Positions 34,770-43,947 of a stretch of DNA of 64,000 nucleotides are shown in pieces. The DNA lies in assembly GCA_033398695.1 (NCBI GenBank), contig CM065817.1, positions 66,514,001-66,578,000 of the forward strand. The letters run 5' to 3'. This DNA comes from Orobanche coerulescens. Taxonomy: Eukaryota > Streptophyta > Magnoliopsida > Lamiales > Orobanchaceae. The notes beneath the pieces are model-generated. The model was not told the origin of the DNA and ran no database searches. It worked only from the letters and a program-made list of their open reading frames with translations. Every line of letters starts with the position of its first letter. Position 1 is the first letter of the stretch. The position numbers were made by a program, and so were the translations under genes.

Positions 34770-35880
34770 ATGGCATGTCGTGGAGCTAGGAGAATTTTGA
34801 ACGACGCTTAGGGCTCCGCTGTGAACCAGCAAGGAGACAGGAACACCGCTGAAACCGTTCCAGCCGGAAACCAACCACCGTCCAATAATCAGAATGAGTA
34901 GGAGGCAGAAAAACAGAATAACGGAGGGATGGATCCGGCTTTCATTTAGACTCTCACCCAGCCCATTGCAATGGGAATCACTCAGGCCAACCGAGCAGAG
35001 CGGGTACCAGTCATTAACGTGGAAGAGAATGCCGGGAAGGACCGATGGCTGGGAGAGATGTTGAAGGCTAGGCCATCATTATTCGACGGTTCGGGAGATA
35101 AACATGTGGATGACTGGATCTCCGAAATGGAGACTGCTTTCGAGGTAATTGATTACCCAGGGAACCGAAAAGTACCACTAGGAATCAATAAACCGGAGGA
35201 CAGGGTAGTCAGGTGGATCGAGTTTTCCAAACCGTTGAGAGACGAGTACTGTCCCAGGTCACCTCAAACCGCTCGTGCACGGAATTTCTTCAGTACTGGA
35301 CGACAAAACTTGCCGGTGCCAGAAATCATTCGAGCCTATAGGACCGAACTAAGCTATGTCTCGCATATGGTTCCATCCGAAGATCAGCAAATCTGTCACC
35401 TTGCACAATGGTTGCCAGAAGATGTTCAACATTACGCAGTTGGATTTCACTGCACAACTCTGAGGGCATATGAGGACGTAGTCACAGCATATGCCGGCAC
35501 TGTTGTTAGTTCTGACACCAGGCATAATCAGAAGAAAAAGAAGACGTCTCACCAGTTTGGGAGCATCAGTAGAACGAACTCGGGAACTGGGCTCCTCTAA
35601 ATCAGCGGTTTTGTACCAACAAAAGGGCACATCCGATCGGCCCCTCCGCCGGAGCTGTTTCAATTGTGGCATAGCCGGACATACCATGAGTTAGTGTCGT
35701 AAGGTGGCTATGAAGTGTTTTTCATGCAGAAAGAGTGGGCATATGTCTCGCTACTGCTCGCGGGTCAATTCTACACCAAATCCAGCTTCTCAGAGTCAGC
35801 AAGGTTCAGTACAGACATCCAGGGCACCCATCGTTTCCAACTATCGAGCTCCACCTTACCAAATTATGGTGCTGTAAAAA
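34770..35880 (+). pseudogene. E5 Gypsy gag, broken (nucleocapsid with two zinc knuckles)
   Basis: Gag coats the RNA and builds the virus-like particle of an LTR retrotransposon. ATG at 34770, about 210 bases after the primer site. The capsid part holds KARPSLFDGSGDKHVDDWI and METAFEVIDYP, the usual plant Gypsy gag wording (residues about 90-125). Near the end are two CX2CX4HX4C knuckles: CFNCGIAGHTMS followed by a stop in place of one residue, and CFSCRKSGHMSRYC. Three in-frame TAGs at 34809, 34899 and 34947, a frame change near 35500-35600 and a fourth TAG at 35692 break it; all four would be Gln if CAG. Protease and polymerase are absent because a MULE relic begins at about 35880. Confidence 0.82.
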
Positions 35881-37265
35881 CCCTGATTACCTTGGAGATG
35901 TTACACATATCATGCTGGAACTGCATACAAGTGCATTTTTGCTCTCTCAAGTCCACAACATAATGTTCGGTTAGAAGTCACCTTGAACACCCCGTCCCTG
36001 AGGAATTGAACATTCATGTTATATCCAGCTCCAACTGTCTTCATTAATTTCTCACAAGCACGATTTGTTAAAGGTCCAGGACACTCATTTGCATTTCCAT
36101 GTCGCTCAGATGTTCATTCTTCTATCACAGTTTGATAAATCTCGAGAAGTGATCAAACGGCAGCCTTTTAGCCCATAGAAGACAAATGTTCATGCTTTCC
36201 ACAGCATTTGAATTCATATCCTCGAATTATTGGACTAGACACTTCACACGAGCCCATGTATTCTCACCAAGTGCTTCTTTCAAGTGTGCGGTTGCAGATG
36301 GACACATTATTCCTAAACTTTCCATGGGCCTATTATATCCCTCAATGTGATAGTTGTAAGCTGCAGCATTGGAAATTGTCACCACATGTTGATCATACTT
36401 AGCCAAATTCTTCTTAGTACGGTAAAAAATGTGTCAGTGGGAATATCTTTTGTATAGCATTTCCTATGGATTTATGTCAGTCTGAAACAAGCAAGGGATC
36501 TCTTGGATAACATAAAGAAATCCAAATACCGAAGCTCCCAAAGCATAAAATATGTACTTAAATTTTTTAATATTAACATCAACTACGTAACCGTTATGGT
36601 ACATGGATTCGTCACCTCCAACATACGTAAGTATAAGGGAATCATTCTGAAAGAATCTTTGTGGTCTTCATATATCACCGAAATATCATGGTTGAGGATG
36701 CTCAATGTCAAGCCGTAACAAATTATCAAACAATGCCCCCTTAAGTTAAGTCATAATCTGCCCCTCCGCTAATAGTTTGTCGTATATATATTCACCGAGC
36801 ATCTTAGAGGACAACTGCTTAGGTGTCTTGCGGTTCGGGTCAAACTGTCAGGTGTGCGTGCTCAATGAGTGCACTCTCCAAAATTTATCCCTCTCTGAGG
36901 CGCTCAAAACAAAATAACATGTTTCGCCTGTGCACGCGACAGAATAGCGGTTCTTATCAGATTTCATAATACGATAGTCAATTTTGTTTTCCAAATGATA
37001 CCGGCCAATAACATTCTTCAATCAGTCTTTTGAGAGAAATACATATCCTCTCCACAAAGATATTGTATTTGTGGATCACATGTTTCATCCATATCATTAG
37101 CAACTCCGAAAGGTGACATATATGGAGGTCTACCTGAAATTTCCCACCCAGAACCGGAGAGATGGGCTTGAACACCTTTTTCATATAGTAATTGATCTAA
37201 ATCAAAGCGTATCCATTCAAGTCCGGGTTCTGCCTGTTTTCCCTTTAGTGATCAGTTTAAAGTGG
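35880..37265 (-). pseudogene. Mutator-like (MULE) transposase relic
   Basis: Cut-and-paste transposase of the MuDR superfamily, degraded by stops and frameshifts. On the minus strand, in order: SGRPPYMSPFGVANDMDE (about 37135-37070); KSDKNRYSVACTGETCYFV, the Mutator N-terminal DNA-binding region (about 36970-36905), leading to NRKTPKQLSSKMLGEYIYD; FKYIFYALGASVFGF near 36560, the start of the DDE domain; KYDQHVVTISNAA (about 36405) and SNAVESMN (about 36210), typical of the C-terminal third; and a SWIM zinc finger core KCTCMQFQHDMC (about 35945-35905). It lies opposite to and directly after the E5 gag, so it or its parent transposon interrupts E5. Terminal inverted repeats were not found. Confidence 0.75.
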
Positions 37266-39771
37266 AGACTCAGACTCTTATTCATATGAAGAAAAGACAA
37301 AAGACAATCTCTTTCGAGACTGAGGATTCTCTTTTGCAGGGAAGCCTTTAAGCTTTTCTTTTGCACAACAATAGAAGTCTGTTATGATGGCCAGTGACTC
37401 TGGTTCTTCATGTGAACCTGTTGTACCAGAAAGATCTTATCATGGCATATAGAATGCATCATTTCATGAATCGGGCTAGCTCATTTGGCCACTGAAATAT
37501 ATTGTAAGGAAAGGAATCTTATTAGCCCTAAAGAGTTATATGTTAGATATAGAAGATGATCGATATATTATTCGAAAAGGTCCTGGTAAATATTAGTCAC
37601 ATCTGATTAGTTTCAAAGGAAATTAGCAGGAGATCATGTACTCCACAGCTGGTCCGGTGTATTCATGCATTCGAACAACTCCTTCTCCTAAGAAAAATAC
37701 ACCCTACATCGCTCAATATGTTGGTCTCCTTGGACCCGAGCCCCATGGGAAGAGGCCTAGCGAGTGGACTGGTCATGAACTCATTAATCTCCTACAAAAG
37801 CATAGTGGCAGGCCGCAGACCTATGGACATGATGAGCAAGCCGATAAGCGGATAGATTGGATGTGGATGGATACGTATTCTGTCCCTTGGTCGATGAACA
37901 CAAGTCAACAGCTTGGACTTGCACTTTCATCGTGTCAGCAATACGGGCTTTCTCTTTCCCGACAACGACATCTTCCTTAGCATCCATATTCAGTTAGCTA
38001 CTTCCCTTAGGAGAGAGATATTTCATCCTTCCTATCGCCTATCTAAAGTACAGAGATTAATAGATATCATTCCTTAATATTTCCTTCGTATTGATCTAAA
38101 CCTACAAGAGGAAGACAACTACAATCGATAACATTCTTATATGTCCTTAGTTTCTATAAAACTACCTACAAATGACATATGAATTGACTACCACCTATAA
38201 AGACAAAATGAAATGGGCAAAGACAAGGGGCTACAAAGCCCGATTAGAGCCATTTTTCGTAGTTTGAGCAGCCGAGAGGGGCCGGAGGGACAAATTGGTG
38301 AAGCAAACAAGTAAAGAGCAAGAGGAGCGAGCTTTTATTGAAGTCAACTATTGCTGTAAGAGACTAGTGAACCTGCAGGATGCTCGGAGAAATACCTAAA
38401 CCTTACCAGTACTTCTACTCTATTGGTTGCAGTTGGGGGAGGGCTAAATGCAGACAAGAAGGTACTGGTTGCTCACAATAAGTTTGGAGGGCTACAAACT
38501 CGTAAGGATTATGCTTCTTATTGTTATCATATTGTTGCCTCTTATTGTTATCATATTGTTGCCTTCTTTGCTAACATTTCTTGTCGTCGAAGGCTCACGA
38601 TCGGTTGGGGGGACTCTCGCCTCTCCCCTTTCTTTTTATCCCCTCAGGTCACTGAATATATGGCCAAACATTCATATGATTCCATATATTTCTCTTGAGA
38701 CTTCCAATGTAAAAACAGAATTTATAACTTGTATTAAACATACTTTTTTTCTCATAATATTTGCAAAATTTCAAACTAATATTTCTGAACCTCGGAATCT
38801 TCAAGATCGATATCATCGATATTTATGTCTTCATTATCATCGCCACTACAACCATCATCAGCATCACCACCACCACCACTATCACCACTACCATTACCAC
38901 CATCACATAAATTATTTATAGAAGCGCAACCATCAAATTGAGAATATCAAATTATTGAGAGATTCTCATAGTGCTTGAACCCAAATAAGTCAGATAAGCT
39001 ATACAATTAAAAATGTAAGGTGTTAGGAAAGAGCAACATCCGATTATGTAGAATTGTGGAACAAACAAAGGAATTGTCGGAGAAATATTGTTGAACTGGG
39101 AAAAAAAACTACCAGTTGTATTTTGTGATCTGAAGCAACGAGTTTCATTGTCTTACTATTTGAATAGGAGGGATAAGTGCTAAGTGCTATTATAAATGAT
39201 AGTTGCATTTTAAAGGCTCACAAAGTTCGCAGAGTCCGCATTGAGTTGCAAAATGTAATTTACATTAAAGTCATTCTTTATCATCATTTTCCTTCTTTTT
39301 TCTCTTCACAAACAATTGAGAATAAAACCTAAATATATTTTGTTTTATCAGCTTCATCAATAAAATAAAGATTATCTACCAATGTTGTGCAGCACATACC
39401 AACTGGTACTTGTCCACCACAATAATCTAAATCTTGCAACTTACCTTTTTTCTAAAAAAATGCATCTATCAAATAAAATTAAAAGTTCTAAATTAGATTA
39501 AAGGAAACTAAAACTTATAATATTTACACAAATTAATTAGCGTTTGGATATTTTCTGATATTTCAAGTAGAAACATCGGTTGAAATTAAGCTATAAAAGA
39601 GAAAAAATCCATTAGTCATACCTTTTATTTTTTGCAGTCGAAATTATCCTTGATCTTCGAGGTGACAGGGAGAACTCCTGGCGTGAAATAATTTTTCAGA
39701 AAAAAGTGTAGAAATAGTTCTGAGCGACGGTCAAATGGCTGTTGAATTACTCGAGCATGATAATTATCTAT
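37266..39771. other. Unassigned block
   Basis: No transposon ends or conserved domains recognised. Notable items: an open frame at 37636-37980 (114 aa, no known motif), a 27-bp duplication of TTATTGTTATCATATTGTTGCC at about 38515-38570, a CAC/CAT-rich stretch at 38840-38905, and on the minus strand a Gly/Ser/Asp-rich run ending DDIDLEDSEVQKY and a stop (about 38935-38785) that looks like the acidic C-terminus of a protein. Wording at 37700-38350 resembles plant mitochondrial intergenic DNA in style, but I cannot confirm it. Confidence 0.3.
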
Positions 39772-39789
39772 TCCGGATACCAAAAATCA

Positions 39790-40305
39790 GACTTTAGCCA
39801 ACGACTTAAAGTGGTCGGCTAAACCCCAAAGTCGTCGGCTAATCATGCCAGCCGTCGGCTAAAAAACCGTCGGCCGATATTCGTCGGCCAAGGTTTAGCC
39901 GACGACTTTTTTGCAGTCGTCGGCTAAAGTTCAACGATTAGCCGACCACTACTACACGGTCGTCGGCTAAACCTGTTTGAAAAAAAAAATTAGCCGACGA
40001 CCTTAACAAGCCGGTCGGCTAAAACCGGTTTTTAAAAAAAAAATAGAGTTTGGCCGACGACCGTCTTATATGTCGTCGGCTAAAACCATTTTTTAAAAAA
40101 AAAAATTAAATTATTTTAGCCGACGACCGTCTTATAGGTCGTCGGCTAAAACCCTTTTTTAAAAAAAAAAATAAATTACTTTAGCCGACGACCGTCTTAT
40201 ATGTCGTCGGCTAAAATCCTTTTTAAAAAAAAATTTACTTTAGCCGACGACCGTATTATATGTCGTCGGCTAAAACCCTTTTTAAAAAAAAAAAATTTAA
40301 TTCAG
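39790..40305. repeat. CACTA subterminal array of inverted motifs
   Basis: Units of about 60 bases: TTAGCCGACGAC, a ~10-base spacer (CGTCTTATAT), GTCGTCGGCTAA, then an A-rich run. Each unit can fold into a 12-bp stem. At least five regular units from 39990 to 40290 plus less regular ones to the left; a few more copies sit at 41175-41258 and 49364-49420. These are the presumed transposase binding sites. Confidence 0.82.
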
Positions 40306-40618
40306 ATTTTGGGATCTCAAAACCTGTATTTTTTGCACCTGCAATTTTTATATACCAGCTCTCATTATCAACAACAATCAACGCGCAACACATTCAACTA
40401 ATACCATTAATAATATACCCAACATCACAACGCACAACACATTCAAGAACATTAATCTCATCAACATACTAGTAGTGTCAATAAAATCACTTACACAATT
40501 GTAACACAAATATAAATATACAAGAGTACTGCAACAACACAACTACAATACACTGCCAAAATCATCTAAATGTCGAAATATAGTAGTAGAAGGATTACCA
40601 CCATCCCCTATATCCTCG

Positions 40619-41062
40619 TCACGAGGCTGTGAATATGGGGTCTGTCCGAAGAGAGAAGGCGGTGGAGCAGGTGCTGTGATCCGGCTGAGTAATGGTCTGA
40701 GTCAGCGTCATCATATAGTCCATCATGGCCTGCTGCTGTCTCTGGAAACTCTCTAACCACGACTCAGTCCTCTGCTCGCTCTCATGTAACCGCGTCTGAG
40801 TCCTCCTTTCATTCTCAGCTCGGAGCTCCCTCTCCGCCCTCAACTGCTCCTCGAGATAGGCAGTCCGTGCATCCCGTCCGCGAGGGCGCTGGAAGCCGGG
40901 GGTATCTTTCAATACATGGTGACCCTCGGCTCCCATTTTATCTGCTGGAATAGAGTGGGAAGGGGGCTCGAAGGTGCCCAAATACAACTTGATATGCGTA
41001 ATACACTCCGACGCAAGGTAAGATTCTGCAATGCATCCTTCTGGTGCAGACTTATTGGCCAC
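40619..41062 (-). pseudogene. CACTA transposase remnant (147 aa)
   Basis: The first ~30 residues (KSAPEGCIAESYLASECI) match the region near the C-terminus of TNP2-type CACTA transposases that reads APEGSIAEGY in many plants. After GTFEPP the sequence changes to a charged coiled-coil-like stretch (RDARTAYLEEQLRAERELRAE) ending with MMDYMMTLTQTI, wording typical of the second CACTA protein. I infer that an internal deletion joined the two. Too short to be active. Confidence 0.6.
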
Positions 41063-41510
41063 GGAGTCTTTGTAATCACCGAGTTGCCTGTAATATTGTC
41101 ATTGTGTTAAAAATCATACTTAATTTGACAATATATATATATATCATACAAAATTATGTTACCTTTCGAACTTTAGCCGACAACATCGGCCAAGTCGTCG
41201 GCTAAAACCCTTTAGCCGATGGTAGAACAAGTCGTCGGCTAAAGTGCGAAGTTTAGCCGTGTAATATCCGCAATTTCGAATTTCGGTAATTTTCTTTTTT
41301 TTGGTGTATTTCTCGATCGTAGTGACCCTCGTGTACCTTTCAGTGTGTCCTTCCTGTCAACTGTTGAACTGTATTCTCGTTATTGTTGTGCGGAACCGCC
41401 GTTTCGGGGTTGCCGTGGATCCATTTCGTGTTATTGGTTCCCAAATATTGATTCCTATCGTTTTATTCTCTTTCCAGATCATTTTTATCATGTTGGGACC
41501 CAAAAGGGGG

Positions 41511-41773
41511 TGTGGCCGCGGCACAAGATGTGTGTGCCGCGGCACACAAACTTCTTCAGTTGTTGGTCGAGCGAACTGTACTGTGTGTCGCGGCACACCC
41601 ATCCGGTGCCGCGGCACAGTCAGTGCCGCGGCACACCCGTCCGGTGCCGCGGCACACTCGTGTGACATCTGCGACCAAAACCCGACTGTACCGGGTGCCG
41701 CGGCACACGCAGGCCGTGCCGCGGCACACTGCCGAAACCTGGGAGTAATTTTTTGGCCTGTGCCGCGGCACAC
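41511..41773 (+). promoter_or_regulatory. E6 5' LTR palindrome array (TGTGCCGCGGCACA)
   Basis: About nine copies of the 14-base palindrome TGTGCCGCGGCACA or its core. No clear TATA follows within 100 bases (CCTTATTAG at about 41797 is the nearest). Long GC-rich open frames on both strands here are artefacts of the palindromes. Confidence 0.65.
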
Positions 41774-42754
41774 AAAGTGGTCAACTGTGCAATCTCGTCC
41801 TTATTAGACGAGATCGGCCATTTTTTATCCTTCATTTCACCTGCGCGAGAGACAGTGAGAGAGAGGGGGAGAGTTCCTCATCATTATCAATTGGGGGGTT
41901 GATTTTCATCATTCTTCTTCGGTTGTGAAGCCCGGACAATCAATCCAACGCGTGTTCTACGAATCTAAATACTTGAATCCTCAAGGTAATATTTCTTGAA
42001 ACCCTCCCTTTTGGATAATTGGGGATTTTGGGGTTTTTGTCCGATTCTTTCCGTTTTGTTGATGGATTCTTGATGAATATGATTAATCTTGTTGATATCA
42101 TTAATTTTCCTACGGATTCATGGCATATTTTCATAGTTTTGCGGAATAGAGAGGGTTTGGTTGTGGTCCGCCCTCGTTGTTATTTTGTGCGAATATACAT
42201 GAATCGTAGGCGGGTTTTCGGGTGTATTCCATTTCCGTATTCGGCTAGAGTTGGTTGTAATTATGTTCTTCGGATTGTTAGGTTCGGTTCCGTTGATTCC
42301 TAGTGTTCGTCGATGATTATCCTTTCCGTTCGTTGTCGTCTTCCTTTTCGATGACATCGGGCGTTTCGTAGCTTCCCGGTTGAGCCGTGTTCGTCGGACT
42401 ACTTGCGTGCCGATTTCGAGGCAAGTACCTTGTCCATACTATTCTTGTTTTGAGGATATGATAATTGGTGATCGTCTTGGTGTGTTTGTTTGGTTGTTTG
42501 AATTGAACTTTCAAAAGATTCGACTAGCCTCGTTAAAGGCTCACTTTCAAAACGCGTGTGTTTGTAAATTGTGTGGGTTGTAAGTGACTATGTGAATCCT
42601 ATGGATATGTTTGGTGTCGATGTTGCGCTTCATAACACGTGTGTGCATATATTATCTCATTTTTGGTGTGTTGTGATTTGACGATTATGTCGTGCTTTGT
42701 GTTTGTTGCCTTTGGTGGATTGTATGAATATCCTTGTTGTGACGTGTTAATTGT

Positions 42755-43155
42755 GTGAATGTATTTCGCTCACCTCGGGAGGGTCCGACGGGATCACAGA
42801 GGGAGTCCAATGGTATAGCCATGGATTCACGAGTGCGGTTGTTTGTTTTGTGAATGTATTTGCTCACCTCGGGAGGGTTCGACGGGGCCACGGAGGGAAT
42901 TCCAATGGTATAGCCCTGGATTCACGAGTAAAACTTCACGAGTGTGTGTGTATGTTTGGTGAATGTATTTGCTCACCTCGGGAGGGTTCGATGGGGCCAC
43001 GGAGGGAATTCCAATGGTATAGCCCTGGATTCACGAGTAAAACTTCACGAATTGGTGTATATGATTTCGAAAACGCATTCTACTCACCTTGGGAGGGTCC
43101 GACGGGGCCACGAAGGGAATCCAATGGTATAGCCCTGGATTCACGAGTTGATGTT
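42755..43155 (+). repeat. E6 5' LTR tandem repeat, four units of 94-111 bp
   Basis: GCTCACCTCGGGAGGGT starts units at 42768, 42862 and 42971 with a variant at 43082; each includes CCAATGGTATAGCC and GGATTCACGAGT. The same array is in the 3' LTR at 48165-48565. Confidence 0.9.
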
Positions 43156-43550
43156 GTATTTTTGGTGACCAAGTTTTACGTATCTTGGGCGATTATATTG
43201 TATTGATTTTATGTCCGCCGAGGACACGTGACGTGGGTTTTAACCCTGTGAACTGTTGTCGGTTTTCTATTGGCGAAAACAAAACCTTTGGGCTGTGACC
43301 CTGTTGATTTTTGGAAATATAAGGATTCGGTAATCCTAAATTGTTTTCTATTAAAACTCTCGATGGCATTTCAAACTGTTTTATAAATTGTTTCCCTTCA
43401 ACTTGTGGTCTTTCGGTTTCGGAATGTTTTACCCAAACTCTTGCCTCGGGAAGTACTTTTCATTATGTTTGGATCTTTGATGATTCTTGGTTATTGTTAT
43501 TCGTGGAATGTGAATTGTACGGCTCGTATTTTTGCACTTGTACTTGCACT

Positions 43551-43591
43551 AGCAAAACAGTGGAGTTTTGCTAACCCCCGAGTATTCGGGG
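43551..43591 (+). promoter_or_regulatory. Adjacent double stem-loop (E6 5' LTR)
   Basis: Both stems perfect; second E6 copy at 48963-49003. Confidence 0.68.
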
Positions 43592-43947
43592 GGTGGATGT
43601 CTATTTTTGCATTCAGGTTTTGGAGCATGGCACAGGGTCGGCACGAAGGATGATGAAAGATGAACGATACTAATCACACGAGGATCCGTTGATGTCGTAT
43701 TGGTCTAGTTGTATCTTCTTTTCATTGCAGATTTGTTTCCGTTATGCAGTGCGGTTGTATTTTGACCCCTGCGTGGGCATGAGTTGTATTCGAGTTGTAT
43801 GTATTTATTGAAAGACCAAATCGGTCTACTGAGTCATTTTTGCCTTGAAGGCATTGTCGAGATGTTAAATGTTGTTACCAGCCTGGTAGATCCTCGAGGA
43901 GAGGGTCTACGGCGTGTAATATCCCTGAGTGGATTGGGGGTGTTACA

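Larger units (their letters stand above)
41260..43947 (+). repeat. E6 5' LTR (2688 bp)
   Basis: TGTAATATCCGC...GGGGGTGTTACA. Order: TGCCGCGGCA array (41511-41773), leader with GAGAGAGAG, GAGGCAAGTACCTTG at 42417, tandem repeat (42755-43155), double stem-loop (43551-43591), AGACC/GGTCT, GCCTTGAAGGC and TACCAG/CTGGTA words. Confidence 0.93.

Noticed and set aside
37636..38350. Possible mitochondrial DNA insertion
   Set aside because: Only a stylistic impression; no mitochondrial gene recognised, so not called.
38448..38921. His/Tyr-rich C-terminal open frame
   Set aside because: Translation of the CAC/CAT microsatellite; no codon support.
41301..41835. Overlapping 70-168-aa frames on both strands, repeated at 46762-47247
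   Set aside because: Translations of the TGTGCCGCGGCACA array; being palindromic, it is open on both strands.
42751..43206. 151-aa frame with repeated motifs in both E6 LTRs
   Set aside because: It is the translated LTR tandem repeat; the two copies keep it only because the LTRs are young.
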